Assembly (NCBI GenBank): GCA_026184295.1
Contig: JAHCJK010000025.1
Location: 1-47,456, forward strand
Length of the DNA: 47,456 bases
From: Planctomycetota bacterium
Lineage (GTDB): Bacteria > Planctomycetota > SZUA-567 > H5-PLA8
Direction: 5' to 3'
Under the pieces are notes generated by a model, which saw only the letters and a list, made by a program, of their open reading frames with translations, did not search any database and had not been told where the DNA came from. Every line of letters begins with the position of its first letter. Position 1 is the first letter of the stretch. Shown in pieces: positions 26,490 to 36,066 of the stretch. The position numbers and the translations under genes are program-made.

Positions 26490-28961
26490 TTACTCGTTCA
26501 TTTCGCCGGTGAGTTTGCGGGAGCCGTTGCGCAGTTCGTAGAATTCGATCCGGTCGCCTCCCGCCGCGGACTTGAACATGTCCGGCGTCAGGCGGTCGGT
26601 CAGGTGTTCGGTGCGGATGAGGTACGCGGGGACCTTTTTCTGGAGGTCGGCGTAGCCGTACTGCTTCGAGCGCCCGTAGGTCTCGTTCGTCTCGTACCAG
26701 GTGTACGCGCGGGCCTCGTTGTCGCGGAAGACCTGCAGCCACGCGCCCGGCAGCCCCGAAAGCGCGGCGCGTTCCACGAAACGCTTCATCAGCGAGGCGC
26801 TGGTGAAGCCGTGTTCCGAGAAGCCCAGCACGCCCTTGAGCCCAAGCTGGCGCATGGCCAGCGCCCCGAAGGTGCCGCAGTTGCTCTGCCATTTCCGGAA
26901 CGGGTCCTTGCCCGGTTCCAGCACGTCGCAGCCGACGAGGAAGAGCCATTGCATGCGCAGCTCTTCCTTTTTCCATTTCTCCGAAAGGATGATCTTGTTC
27001 TCTTCCAGGGCCAGCGTGTTGGTCCACCGGTTGCCCGGAAGGTACGACGCGACGTACAGGGTAAAGTCCGCGTCGCTGAACGCGGCCAGGTTGTCCTTGG
27101 GATAGAGGTTGATCAGCGCGTACGACTTGCCGTTGGCGCTCACGTCCCAGCCGTGCCCGCTGAACATGTAGATGCCGGCCGGCGCGCGGATCAGGCACTG
27201 GTCCATGGTGCCGTCGGTGACGTGCACGACGCCCGGAAACCGCCAGGCCGTCTCGCCGTCCTTGTTCGCGCCCATCGCGGTCACCACCAGTTTCTGCACG
27301 CCGGTGGAGACGACAAAAGCCCCGTTGGTGACGGGCCGCCCGATCACCTTCGCGCCGCCCAGGTTCTTCAGGCGGTCGCGCTGCCCGGCCATCAGCGAAG
27401 GGAGACGCCGGGTCGCTTCGACGGCCGCCGGGTCCTTCAGGTCCTCCCAGGATTCCGGCGAACGGATGTTGAGAATCTCCTTGGCCGAGAGCGAGAACTG
27501 GTACGGTTCGCCCCGCCGCGCCATGGGCGCGAAGCGCTTCGAGTTCGGGTGCGCGACGCCCGCGCTGACAAAGCCGAGCGCCTTCATCGCCTGCCCGAAG
27601 GCCCAGGCGTCGGGCTCTTCGTCGCCCACCGTGGCGTGGTACTGCGTGTAGTACACGTCGCCGTCGGACGCCGCGAAGCTCGGCGGAGGCGGCAGCGGGC
27701 TCTTCATCGGGTTCAAATCGGGATCGTCGCCGACGTCGATCACGTCCGAGACGAAGACCGCGTCCTCGCCCGCGATCTCCTTGATCCGCCGGAGGAAGAC
27801 GCGCCGCCCGTCGGGCTCCTTGACCTTGCCCGAACCGTCCTTGGGCGCGCTGCCGTACAGCTTCGCGATGCCGTTCGCGTAGACGGGTTCGGCGTCGTCC
27901 AGGTCGTTCATGAACATCCGGTAGACGCGCACGGGGAACCGGTCGGCCCGCGGGTCGCCCTTGTCGATCAGCGCTTTCAGGCCGCGCACCTTGGCGCGAA
28001 TCTGAACCTTGCGGTTCGCCCCGTTCTGCGCGTCCGGCCGCGCATCCACGAGCAGAATCTCGGTCCAGGGGAAGCGCTTGTCCTCTTCGGCGCCGATGGC
28101 GAAGTACTTCGCGTCGGGCATCCGCCCGTTGTTGGGCCAGTAGAAATCCAGGCGCACAGTCAGGTTGACGCCGGCGGGCGGATCGAAGAGCAGCCCCGGC
28201 TTGTTGTTCACGAACGGCGCGGTGTCCTCGGGCAGGAGCGGCGTCGCCTCGCCGGCCGCGGGAGGCTTTTCGGGCTCCGCGGGGGGCGTCTCGGCCTGCG
28301 TGGTCTTCTCCTCGGTGGCGACGGTCTTGGTTTCGGGCGCAACCGGTGGCCCGGGCTCGGGCGTTTTGGCCGGCTCGGTCACGGGCGCCGGAGCGGGCGT
28401 CTCGGGGGTCTTGGCGGGAGATTCCACCGTGGGCTTCGGCACGGCCGGTTGCGGCTGCGGCTGCGCCGCGGGCGTCTCCTGCGTTTCCGGCTTCGCCTCG
28501 GCCTCCGGCCGGTTCCTGCGCTTTACGGGTTCGTCGGACAAATCCACGATCTGCGCCTGGCTGCGCGGATGCCGGAAAAATACGAAGTACGAGACGGCCG
28601 CGACCGCGCAGAGCGCCCCGACCACGGCCATCGGGATCACACTGGAAGTCTTGCGGCGGGCGCGCGCGGGTCTCGGCGTGGATGCCACTGCGCCCGAACG
28701 CCCCGGTCGCGCGGCCTTGGCTTCGACGGCGGGACGGCTCTTGGAGATCGCGGGGCCGGCCTTGGGCGGCGGCGCGGCGTTCATGGCCGGGCGCGACGAA
28801 CGTTGAACCGCGGGCCTGGCTTCAGGCTCAGGCGCGACCGTTTCGGCGGCCGGAATCCGCAGGACCTTCTGGCAGCCGGAGCAACGGCCCATCTTGCCCG
28901 CGTGCTGGTCGGGGGCGCGGTTCTTCTTCCCGCAGTGTTGGCAGACGACGATGATCGGCAA
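26490..28961 (-). CDS. Zinc-ribbon membrane protein with caspase-like (clan CD) C-terminal domain
   Basis: An 823-residue protein starting at TTG with GGAAG six bases upstream. Residues 7-30 form a zinc ribbon (Cys7, Cys10, Cys27, Cys30). A basic, Pro-rich segment leads to one membrane helix at about 108-129 (VIPMAVVGALCAVAAVSYF). About 110 Pro/Glu/Thr residues follow, then a globular region from about 245. In its last third, IYMFSGHGWD (His603) and QWLFLVGCDVL (Cys678) match the strand-His-Gly and strand-Cys pattern of caspase-fold peptidases, and GVLGFSEHG plus GLPGAWLQVF fit the rest of that fold. The zinc ribbon would be cytoplasmic and the protease-like domain outside the membrane. A 160-bp gap separates it from the WXG100-like operon on the same strand. 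Substrate and activity are unknown; an inactive caspase fold is possible. Confidence 0.6.
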   Translation of the reverse strand: MPIIVVCQHCGKKNRAPDQHAGKMGRCSGCQKVLRIPAAETVAPEPEARPAVQRSSRPAMNAAPPPKAGPAISKSRPAVEAKAARPGRSGAVASTPRPARARRKTSSVIPMAVVGALCAVAAVSYFVFFRHPRSQAQIVDLSDEPVKRRNRPEAEAKPETQETPAAQPQPQPAVPKPTVESPAKTPETPAPAPVTEPAKTPEPGPPVAPETKTVATEEKTTQAETPPAEPEKPPAAGEATPLLPEDTAPFVNNKPGLLFDPPAGVNLTVRLDFYWPNNGRMPDAKYFAIGAEEDKRFPWTEILLVDARPDAQNGANRKVQIRAKVRGLKALIDKGDPRADRFPVRVYRMFMNDLDDAEPVYANGIAKLYGSAPKDGSGKVKEPDGRRVFLRRIKEIAGEDAVFVSDVIDVGDDPDLNPMKSPLPPPPSFAASDGDVYYTQYHATVGDEEPDAWAFGQAMKALGFVSAGVAHPNSKRFAPMARRGEPYQFSLSAKEILNIRSPESWEDLKDPAAVEATRRLPSLMAGQRDRLKNLGGAKVIGRPVTNGAFVVSTGVQKLVVTAMGANKDGETAWRFPGVVHVTDGTMDQCLIRAPAGIYMFSGHGWDVSANGKSYALINLYPKDNLAAFSDADFTLYVASYLPGNRWTNTLALEENKIILSEKWKKEELRMQWLFLVGCDVLEPGKDPFRKWQSNCGTFGALAMRQLGLKGVLGFSEHGFTSASLMKRFVERAALSGLPGAWLQVFRDNEARAYTWYETNETYGRSKQYGYADLQKKVPAYLIRTEHLTDRLTPDMFKSAAGGDRIEFYELRNGSRKLTGEMNE

Positions 28962-29259
28962 GGCTTTCTTCCAAAGGAATCCTCAAAATACCTATAATAT
29001 AATATGCTGGAAAATCGTACTATTCATTTCAAACTTTAAAAATTTATTACTAGTTATGTGCAAGGCTCAAGCCTACCTGCGAGGTGCATGGCCGCGCCTG
29101 CCTAGTTTTTGAACATCGCCCACGCGCGTGAAATAGATCCGTGCTTTTTGACGTTCGCTCATGGCGATTCGTTCACTTCAAATCGGCTTTCAACGTTGTG
29201 GACCGATTCACTAGGGACCCATAGGGGCTTCACCTTCGGTCTTCCGAAGGCTTCACCCT
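28962..29259. other. AT-rich non-coding gap
   Basis: About 300 bases with no convincing gene. 28975-29060 is very AT-rich and probably holds the promoter of the zinc-ribbon protein gene (separate entry). A perfect 7-bp hairpin, CCTTCGG-TCTT-CCGAAGG, lies at 29233-29250, just past the nitrate reductase stop and flanked by a direct GGCTTCACC repeat. It lacks a T-run on either strand, so it is not a standard intrinsic terminator, but it may shape the 3' end of that mRNA. Confidence 0.5.
28994..29004 (-). promoter_or_regulatory. Candidate -10 region for the zinc-ribbon/caspase-like gene
   Basis: Two overlapping TATTAT hexamers read on the minus strand, 33-43 bases ahead of the TTG start at 28961. 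No good -35 is found at 16-18 bases; the nearest TTGAAA is 22 bases upstream. This is AT-rich promoter-like sequence only. Confidence 0.3.
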
Positions 29260-31416
29260 TTAGGAGGTGGGAATCGGTTCGCCCATTTCGGCACGCCGAG
29301 GTGCGTGGAAGGCGAGTTTCTGCACCGCCTTGCGAACGACTTCGACGGCGGCGTGTTTGAATTCGGGCTGCTTGGAGACGGGATCGAAGGCCGAGGTCGT
29401 CAGGTAGTTGATGTTTCTGGCCGGCGCGAAGAGGTCGCCCCAATGAAAGGTCCCGAAGACCGTGCCCGGAGGTACCGCGTGGGTGATTTCGGCGGGCAGG
29501 TCGATGCGTCCGCGCTCGTTGAAGACCTCCACGAGATCGCCTTCGACGATGCCGCGCGCCGCGGCATCGTCGGGGTGCAGTTGCAGCGTGGGCTTGGAGG
29601 CCACGTTGTTCAGCGAGGGCACCTTGCCCGTGCGCGTGCGCGTGTGCCAGTGCGCCGCCAGTCGCCCGGTGGTTAGGATGAGGGGGAACGCCGCGGAGAT
29701 TTCGTCCCGGGGGCCCTGCGCCGGCGTGAGGTGGAAGTGCGCGCGTCCGCTAGGGGTCGCGAAGCGCCCGTCGGTGTAGCGGCGCAGCGTGCCGGGATGT
29801 TCGGGCGCGGGGCACGGCCATTGCAGCATGCGTTCTCGTTTGAGCCGTTCGGCGTCCATGCCGGTCATCTCGCAGGGGCGTCCGGCGGTGTAGCGCCGGA
29901 ACTCGTCCCAGATCGCCGCGCGGTCCTGGAAATCGAAGCCGCTCAGCCCCATCGCGCGCGCGACCCGGCAGAGAATCTCGTAATCGGGCTCGGCCTCGCC
30001 GACGGGATCGACGATGCGTTCGCTGAAGCTGACCATGCGCTCGCTGTTGGTGCCGGTCCATTCCTTCTCCGACCACTGCGCGGCCGGCAGGAGCAGGTCC
30101 GCGTGGACGGTCGTCTCGGTGGGATGGTAGGCGTCCTGCACGATCACGAACGGCGCGGCCCCGAAGGCGCGCTTGACCTGGTTCAGATCCGGCAGGCTCG
30201 CCGCGGGATTAGTGGCCGCGATCCAGACGGCCTTCAGCCGGCCGCTTTCCAGCGCCTGGAACATCTCCACCGCGGTCAGGCCCGGGCGGTCCGAGATCGC
30301 GCCGTCCGGGAGATTCCACAGCGCTTCGGCCTCGCGGCGGTGCGCGGGTTCGTTGAGCATGCGGTAGCCGGGCAACTGATGCGCGAGCAGTCCGGCCTCG
30401 CGCCCGCCCATGGCGTTGGGCTGCCCGGTAAGCGAGAACGGCCCCGCGCCCGGCTTGCCGATCTGGCCCAGGAGTAGGTGCATGTTGATGATGGCGAGGT
30501 TCTTCCGAACGCCTTCGGTGCTCTGGTTGGCGCCCATGCTGTAGAAGGTAAGAAACGCGCCGTCCAGCCATTCGGCTGCGCGTTCCACCAACGCCTTCGC
30601 CAAGCCCGTCTCCGCGATCAGCGCATCCAGGTCCATCGCGTGCAGGAAGCGCAGGTAGTCTTCGCTGCCTTGCGTGTGCGCTTCGACGAACGCGCGGTCC
30701 ATGCGCGGCAGCACGAGTTTGCTCAGCGCGTGAAAGAGTGCCAGGTCGCTCCCGCAGCGCAGCGGCAGGTGCAGATCGGCGCATTCGGCGGTCTTGGTGC
30801 GGCGCGGGTCGATGACCACCAGTCGAAGGGCGGGGTCCTCGCGCTTGCGCTGCCGCACGGCGTCGAACGTGACGGGGTGCGCGTCCGCCATGTTGCTGCC
30901 GCTGACCACAATCGTACGCGCGTGCTGGATGTCGTCGTAGCAGGTCGGCGGGCCGTCGCTGCCCAGCGCCGCGGTGTAGGCCACCGCCGCGCTGGCCATG
31001 CAGAGCCGGCTGTTCGAATCGGTGTTGTTGGTGCCCAGGCTCCCTTTAAAGAGCTTGCAGGCGAGGTAGGAGGTCTCGGTGTCGAGTTGCCCCGAACCGT
31101 AAAAGGCGATGCTGTCGGGACCGAAGCGTTCGCGAATCTCGTTCAGCTTTCGCGCGGCCAGTTCCACGGCGTCCTGCCAGGAACAGGGGCGAAAGGCTTC
31201 GTCGCGCCCGTTGCGTACCAGCGGCGTGCGCAGGCGGTCGGGCGTGTCCACCACTTTGCCAAGCGTCGCGCCTTTGGGACAGATGCGTCCGCGGTTCGCG
31301 GGAGCATCGGCCACGCCGCGCACGCGCACGATCCGGTTGCCTTCGGCCTCCACGCGCGTGCGGCAGCCCACGCCGCAGTAGGGGCACATCGCTTCGCCGC
31401 TGCGCGGAGCGCTCAT
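29260..31416 (-). CDS. nasA: Assimilatory nitrate reductase, molybdopterin/Fe-S catalytic subunit
   Basis: A 718-residue cytoplasmic enzyme reducing nitrate to nitrite. The N-terminal [4Fe-4S] ligands are Cys11, Cys14, Cys18 and Cys46 (CPYCGVGC, RICPKGA). NTDSNSRLCMASA carries the cysteine expected to bind molybdenum, and the C-terminal molybdopterin domain starts near FPLILTTGRLAAHWH. No FAD, NADH or C-terminal [2Fe-2S] domain is present, so it resembles the ferredoxin-dependent NarB type and needs an external donor, possibly the flavoprotein at 37923. No signal peptide is seen, as expected for an assimilatory enzyme. The ATG overlaps the stop of the ABC ATPase (ATGA). It is the last gene of the nrt operon. 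Confidence 0.93.
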   Translation of the reverse strand: MSAPRSGEAMCPYCGVGCRTRVEAEGNRIVRVRGVADAPANRGRICPKGATLGKVVDTPDRLRTPLVRNGRDEAFRPCSWQDAVELAARKLNEIRERFGPDSIAFYGSGQLDTETSYLACKLFKGSLGTNNTDSNSRLCMASAAVAYTAALGSDGPPTCYDDIQHARTIVVSGSNMADAHPVTFDAVRQRKREDPALRLVVIDPRRTKTAECADLHLPLRCGSDLALFHALSKLVLPRMDRAFVEAHTQGSEDYLRFLHAMDLDALIAETGLAKALVERAAEWLDGAFLTFYSMGANQSTEGVRKNLAIINMHLLLGQIGKPGAGPFSLTGQPNAMGGREAGLLAHQLPGYRMLNEPAHRREAEALWNLPDGAISDRPGLTAVEMFQALESGRLKAVWIAATNPAASLPDLNQVKRAFGAAPFVIVQDAYHPTETTVHADLLLPAAQWSEKEWTGTNSERMVSFSERIVDPVGEAEPDYEILCRVARAMGLSGFDFQDRAAIWDEFRRYTAGRPCEMTGMDAERLKRERMLQWPCPAPEHPGTLRRYTDGRFATPSGRAHFHLTPAQGPRDEISAAFPLILTTGRLAAHWHTRTRTGKVPSLNNVASKPTLQLHPDDAAARGIVEGDLVEVFNERGRIDLPAEITHAVPPGTVFGTFHWGDLFAPARNINYLTTSAFDPVSKQPEFKHAAVEVVRKAVQKLAFHAPRRAEMGEPIPTS

Positions 31417-32261
31417 CAACCGGCCTTGCCCGCGAGGACCGGCGCGGCGGATTCCGCGGGCGCGTCGGCCGGCGCGTGCTTGAGGCGTTCCTGTTCGGCC
31501 AGGAACCCGATCAGGCGTTCGCGCAGTTCGTAGTAAGCGGGATGCTGGACGACCTCCTCGCGCTTGCGCGGACGCGGGAAGGGAATCTGAAGGATCTCCC
31601 CCACCTTCGCGGCGGGGCCGTTGGTCATCATCACCACGCGGTCGGAGAGCAGCAGCGCCTCGTCCACGTCGTGGGTGACGAGCATCGCGGTCTTGCCCGC
31701 GGGTTCGAGCAGGCCGAGCAGGACCTCCTGGAGTTCCATGCGCGTCAGCGAATCGAGCATGCCGAAGGGTTCGTCGAGCAGCAGCACCTTGGGCGAGAGC
31801 GCGAAGGCGCGCGCCAGGCCCACGCGCTGCTGCATGCCCATCGAGAGTTCGCCGGGGTGTTTTCCGGCGCAGTCGTGGAGCCCGACGATGCCGAGGTAGT
31901 ACAGGATCAGGTCGCGCTGCTCGGACGGCTTGGCCGTGGGGTACACCTGGCGGACGCCCAGCGCGACGTTCTCGTACGCGGTCATCCACGGCAGGAGGCT
32001 CGGCGACTGGAAGACCACCCCGCGGTCGGGGCCCGGGCCGTCGATCTCGCGGCCTTCCACCACGATCCCGCCCGAGGTCGGTTCCACCAGGCCCGCGAAC
32101 ATGCTCAGCACGGTCGATTTGCCGCAGCCCGAATGCCCGATCACGCCGATGATCTCGCCCTGGGCGATCTTCAGGTTGAAACGCTCCACGACCGGATGCT
32201 TCCCGCCGCCGGGCGCGGGATACGACTTCGAGAGGTTGAAGAGTTCGACGTAGTCCCGCAT
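31416..32261 (-). CDS. nrtD: Nitrate ABC transporter ATPase (second of two)
   Basis: A 281-residue ATPase of the NitT/TauT type. Walker A is [10 protein letters not shown]-loop [11 protein letters not shown], signature LSMGMQQRV, Walker [10 protein letters not shown], and the switch His is in VTHDVDEA. The VVFQ(S/N)xxLLPW pattern is typical of nitrate/taurine importers. After the core, [28 protein letters not shown] is the nitrate-family C-terminal extension, and the last 30 residues are Ala/Pro-rich. AGGAG lies upstream of the ATG. With the other ATPase at 32274 it would form the heteromeric engine under NrtB. The C/D labels are by order only. Confidence 0.88.
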   Translation of the reverse strand: MRDYVELFNLSKSYPAPGGGKHPVVERFNLKIAQGEIIGVIGHSGCGKSTVLSMFAGLVEPTSGGIVVEGREIDGPGPDRGVVFQSPSLLPWMTAYENVALGVRQVYPTAKPSEQRDLILYYLGIVGLHDCAGKHPGELSMGMQQRVGLARAFALSPKVLLLDEPFGMLDSLTRMELQEVLLGLLEPAGKTAMLVTHDVDEALLLSDRVVMMTNGPAAKVGEILQIPFPRPRKREEVVQHPAYYELRERLIGFLAEQERLKHAPADAPAESAAPVLAGKAG

Positions 32262-32273
32262 CGGCGTGCGCTC

Positions 32274-33143
32274 CTAGCGGACGGTGACCAGCGGCTTGCG
32301 GAACGCGCCGAGTTCCAGGGGCTTCAGATGCGCGGCCGGCGCGGGCGCGGGCACGGACCGGGCGCGCTTCTGTTCGCGCAGGGAGGTCAGGTAACGGACC
32401 ACCTCGTTGCGGATGCGCCGGAACTCGCGGTCGTGGTTCAGCGCCTGGGCGTCGCGCGGGCGCGGCAGGGCGACGGCGAACGACGGCCCCAGGGTCGCGG
32501 CGGGCGCGGGGGTCAGCGGCACGATGCGGTCGGCGAGCAGGATCGCTTCGTCCACGTCGTTGGTGATCAGGATGACCGTGCGCTTTTCCTGCCGGCAGAT
32601 GCGTTCGAGTTCCTTCTGCAGCGAGCCGCGCGTGAGCGCGTCGAGCGCGCTGAGCGGTTCGTCCATCAGCAGGATTTCGGGGTTCATGGCCAGCGCCCGC
32701 GCCACCGAGACGCGCTGGCGCATGCCGCCGGAGAGTTCGTGGGGATGCTTCTCGCGGGCGGCGCCGAGCCCCACCATCTCCACGTACTTCCGGACGTGCG
32801 CGCGGCGCCGCTCGGCGGGCCACGACCGGTAGACCTGATTGACGGCCAGCGCCACGTTGCCGGTGACGGTCAGCCACGGCAGCAGCGCGTAGTTCTGAAA
32901 GACCACGCCGCGGTCCGGGCCGGGGCCTTTGAGCGGCGCGTCCTTCATGCTGATTTCCCCACGGTCAGGCTGGAGCAGCCCCGCCAGGAGGGAAACCAGC
33001 GTAGACTTGCCGCTTCCGGAAAAGCCGACGATGGCGAGGAACTCGCCGGGTTCCACGGCTAGGTCGATCCGGTCCAGGACCTCCGTGCGCTTCAGGCCTT
33101 CGCCGAAGCTCTTGCCGACGCCGCGCATTTCGAGAATCGGCAT
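32274..33143 (-). CDS. nrtC: Nitrate ABC transporter ATPase (first of two)
   Basis: A 289-residue ATPase. Walker A is GFSGSGKST, the Q-loop [12 protein letters not shown], the signature LSGGMRQRV and Walker [13 protein letters not shown]. The switch position reads ITNDVDEA, with Asn where His is usual. The other ATPase keeps its His, so the pair may hydrolyse ATP asymmetrically. Cyanobacterial NrtC carries a fused substrate-binding domain; this protein does not and ends with a short Ala/Pro-rich tail. A strong AAGGAGG precedes the ATG. It sits between the permease and the second ATPase. Confidence 0.85.
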   Translation of the reverse strand: MPILEMRGVGKSFGEGLKRTEVLDRIDLAVEPGEFLAIVGFSGSGKSTLVSLLAGLLQPDRGEISMKDAPLKGPGPDRGVVFQNYALLPWLTVTGNVALAVNQVYRSWPAERRRAHVRKYVEMVGLGAAREKHPHELSGGMRQRVSVARALAMNPEILLMDEPLSALDALTRGSLQKELERICRQEKRTVILITNDVDEAILLADRIVPLTPAPAATLGPSFAVALPRPRDAQALNHDREFRRIRNEVVRYLTSLREQKRARSVPAPAPAAHLKPLELGAFRKPLVTVR

Positions 33144-33156
33144 GGCTCCAACCTCC

Positions 33157-34266
33157 TTAAGCCGCCACCGGCTGGCCGTAGTTCACGAAGCGCTGCAGGA
33201 CGATCATGGAGCGGTCGAGGAAGAACCCGATCGCGCCGATGGTGAAGACGGCCACCATGATCTGCGCCAGAGTCTCGCTGCTGCCGTTCTGGAACATGTC
33301 CCAGACGAACTTCCCCAGGCCGGGGTTCTGCGCGAGCATTTCGGCGGCGATGAGCACCATCCAGCCGACGCTGAGCGAGATGCGCAGCCCGCTGAAGATC
33401 CACGGCAGCGCCGAGGGCACGACGATCTTGGTCACGCGCGTCCACCAGCCCAGGCGCAACACCCGCGCGACGTTCAAGTGGTCGCGGTCCACCGAGGAGA
33501 CGCCCAGCGCGGTGTTCACCAGCGTGGGCCAGAGCGAACAGAGCGCCACGGTGATCGCGCTGCTGAGGAAGGACTTCTCGAACCACGCGTGTTCGGGATC
33601 GGTGGTGTACAGCGCGCCGACCACGATCATCACGATCGGCAGCCACGCCAGCGGCGAGACCGGCCGGAAGATCTGAATCAGCGGATTCAGCGCGAGCATC
33701 ACCGTCTTGCTCAGCCCGCACGCGATCCCCAGCGGCAGCGCCACCAGCGAGGCCAGCAGGAACCCGGTAAAGACCGTCTTGAGGCTCGTCAGGATCTGGT
33801 CCACGTAGGTCGGCGCGCCGCTGTAGCGGGCATGGCGGGCGGTCTCGGCGTTGCGCGCCAGCGCGTCGGCCTTGGCCAGCAAGGTTTCGCGCAGCGCGGG
33901 GTTCCCGGTCCGGGCGGCCTGCGCCTTGGCCTCGGCGGCCTTCGCGTCGAGCGCCGCGGCTTTTTCCTTCTGTTCGGCGGCAAAGGCCTCGCGCTTGGCC
34001 TGGCTGGCCCAGTGCGCGTCCATCAGCACGCCCGCCTGCGTCCAGACGTCGGCCGGCGTGGGCACCGTGCCGTACTTGGTGTGAATCCGGCTGGCGGCGA
34101 GCGACCAGAGCGCCAGAAAGATCAGGAAGGCCAGCAGGGGCGCGCCGGCCAGCAGGGCCAGGCGGCCGGCCTCCTTGCGCGGGTTTTCGCCTGAGGCGAT
34201 GCGCACGAGCGGGTCGAGCACCTGAATGCCCAGCACGTCCACCCAACGCATGAATTTACGCTTCAT
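33157..34266 (-). CDS. nrtB: Nitrate ABC transporter permease with a periplasmic helical insertion
   Basis: A 369-residue permease, about 90 residues longer than typical NrtB. TM1 is at about 37-58. [10 protein letters not shown] is the usual post-TM1 element, then residues about 82-150 are an Ala/Lys/Glu/Arg-rich helical insertion that appears to lie outside the membrane. The standard permease core follows from [16 protein letters not shown], with the coupling-helix region [30 protein letters not shown] (positions about 265-295) containing the conserved Ala/Pro-Gly pattern. It pairs with NrtA (lipoprotein) and the two ATPases. The ATG overlaps the nrtA stop (ATGA). Confidence 0.88.
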   Translation of the reverse strand: MKRKFMRWVDVLGIQVLDPLVRIASGENPRKEAGRLALLAGAPLLAFLIFLALWSLAASRIHTKYGTVPTPADVWTQAGVLMDAHWASQAKREAFAAEQKEKAAALDAKAAEAKAQAARTGNPALRETLLAKADALARNAETARHARYSGAPTYVDQILTSLKTVFTGFLLASLVALPLGIACGLSKTVMLALNPLIQIFRPVSPLAWLPIVMIVVGALYTTDPEHAWFEKSFLSSAITVALCSLWPTLVNTALGVSSVDRDHLNVARVLRLGWWTRVTKIVVPSALPWIFSGLRISLSVGWMVLIAAEMLAQNPGLGKFVWDMFQNGSSETLAQIMVAVFTIGAIGFFLDRSMIVLQRFVNYGQPVAA

Positions 34267-35711
34267 GGGTTCACCGTGGCCTTCTTGCCGCCGCCCAGGC
34301 CGATCGCGAACTTGCTCAAATAAGCGTTGGGTTTGCGGCCGTCGTATTCGATGCCGTCGATGAATTCCGCGGACGGCGCGCGGTAGCCGTCGGTCTCGCC
34401 GGGAATCTCTTCCTTCGTCAGGCGCCCTTCGGCGATCAGCGCTTCGGCCGCCTGGCGGTAGATGTCCGGCCGGTAGATCTTCTTCGCTTCCCGGTCGTAC
34501 CAGGCGTCGTCGTGGTCCTGGTCGAGCTGGCCCCAGCGGCGCATCTGCGTCATGTACCAGACGCAGTCGCTGTAGTACGGATAGGTGGCGAAGTAGCGGA
34601 AGAAGACGTTGAAGTCCGGCAGGTCGCGCTTGTCGCCCTTCGCGTACTCGAACGTGCCGGTCATGCTGTTGGCGATCACTTCGTAGTCGGCGCCGACGTA
34701 TTCCTTCTTCGAGAGAATCTTGCAGGCTTCCTTGCGGTTCTCGGGGCTTTCGTCGAGCCATTTGCCCGCGCGGATCAGCGCCTTGAGCAGCGCGACGTGG
34801 GTGTTGGGGTTCTTCCCGGCCCATTCCTTCGTCACGCCGAAGACTTTCTCGGGGTTGTTCTTCCAAAGTTCGTAGTCGGTGATCACCGCGACGCCGATGC
34901 CCTTCAGCACGGCCTGCTGGTTCCACGGTTCGCCCACGCAGTACCCTTGAATCGTACCGGCCTCGAGCGTGGCGGGCATCTGCGGCGGCGGCGTTACGGA
35001 AACCAGTACGTCGGCCTTGTCGGTGCCCGTCGTGTCGGTGGGCGTGTAGTACCCGGGGCAGATGCCGCCCGCCGCCAGCCAGTAGCGCAGTTCGTAATTG
35101 TGCGTCGAGAGCGGGAAGACCATCCCGAACTTCAGCGGCGTGCCCTGCTGCTTGAACTTCTCGACCACGGGCTTCAACGCGCTGGCCTTGATGGGATGCG
35201 CCGGCTTCTCCGCTTTCAGCGAGGGATCGGCCTCCTTCATCATCTCCCAGACGCGGTTCGAGACCGTGATGCCATTGCCGTTCAGGTCCATGCTGAACGC
35301 GGTGATGATCTCGGCCTTGGTCCCGATGCCCAGCGTCGCGCCGATGGGCTGCCCGGCCAGCATGTGGGCGCCGTCGAGTTCGCTGCCGATCACGCGGTCG
35401 AGCAGAATCTTCCAGTTGGCCTGCGCTTCGACTTCCACCAGCAGGCCTTCGTCTTCGAAGAAGCCCTTCTCCTTCGCGATGACGATGGGCGCGCAGTCGG
35501 TCAGCTTGATGAAACCGAGTTTGACCTGGGTCTTCTCGAGCCGCTTGGCCGCGACGGGCTCGCCGGCCGCCGGTTCCGCGGGAGCGCCCGCCGCGGGCTT
35601 GTTCGGCGCGGAGTCGGAGGGCCGCGGCGTTCCGCCGCCACCGCACCCGGCAAGCAGGCAGATGCCCGCAAGCATGGCCGCGGCGGAAAGTCGTGAGCAT
35701 GCATAGGCCAT
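34263..35711 (-). CDS. nrtA: Nitrate/nitrite-binding lipoprotein of the ABC transporter
   Basis: A 482-residue periplasmic binding protein anchored as a lipoprotein: a short basic start, a hydrophobic stretch, and the lipobox LLAGC with Cys23. The ATG at 35711 is chosen because it places this signal at the N terminus and has AAGGAAG upstream; an in-frame ATG 54 bases earlier would bury it. An Ala/Pro linker follows. The body matches the NrtA/CmpA family ([62 protein letters not shown]). It is the first gene of the operon and probably transcribed from the sigma-54-like promoter at 35761. Bicarbonate or cyanate binding cannot be excluded from sequence, but the adjoining nitrate reductase makes nitrate likely. 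Confidence 0.92.
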   Translation of the reverse strand: MAYACSRLSAAAMLAGICLLAGCGGGGTPRPSDSAPNKPAAGAPAEPAAGEPVAAKRLEKTQVKLGFIKLTDCAPIVIAKEKGFFEDEGLLVEVEAQANWKILLDRVIGSELDGAHMLAGQPIGATLGIGTKAEIITAFSMDLNGNGITVSNRVWEMMKEADPSLKAEKPAHPIKASALKPVVEKFKQQGTPLKFGMVFPLSTHNYELRYWLAAGGICPGYYTPTDTTGTDKADVLVSVTPPPQMPATLEAGTIQGYCVGEPWNQQAVLKGIGVAVITDYELWKNNPEKVFGVTKEWAGKNPNTHVALLKALIRAGKWLDESPENRKEACKILSKKEYVGADYEVIANSMTGTFEYAKGDKRDLPDFNVFFRYFATYPYYSDCVWYMTQMRRWGQLDQDHDDAWYDREAKKIYRPDIYRQAAEALIAEGRLTKEEIPGETDGYRAPSAEFIDGIEYDGRKPNAYLSKFAIGLGGGKKATVNP

Positions 35712-35760
35712 ATTCGCTTCCTTCTTCCAAAAATGGTTAGCGCGATGCCGCGAATCACAG

Positions 35761-35776
35761 AGCATTCAGCGTGCCA
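35761..35776 (-). promoter_or_regulatory. Sigma-54 promoter candidate for nrtA operon
   Basis: On the minus strand it reads TGGCACGCTGAATGCT. This matches the -24 element TGGCACG fully and the -12 element TTGCW with one mismatch, with the required ten bases between GG and GC. Transcription would start near 35750, leaving a leader of about 40 bases before nrtA. Nitrogen genes are classic sigma-54 targets. Confidence 0.6.
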
Positions 35777-36066
35777 CCAAGCCGAAGGAAACCTCGGAGG
35801 GCGGAGCCAACGTCCGCTAAAGCAAGAGGGGAAAGGCCGTCGTGGGGATGCTCAAGGCCGAATTTAGGCCGTCATTTTAGGATAAATTTAAAATAATCAG
35901 AGTTTGATGTTAGTGCTCAATCGGGTCGAAAATGGCCACCACTTCTTTCCGTTTATGATCGGAGTACGAAACTAACCTCCATGCTCAAAATTCAATCCAC
36001 ACCGTAACTTCCCTGCCCTTCCATCCCTTATAGCGATCAAGCGACTTGCAAAATAAAGGCCGCTGC

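Noticed and set aside
29109..29360. Small plus-strand open frame in the AT-rich gap
   Set aside because: No ribosome site, no recognisable pattern, and it runs into the antisense strand of the nitrate reductase gene.
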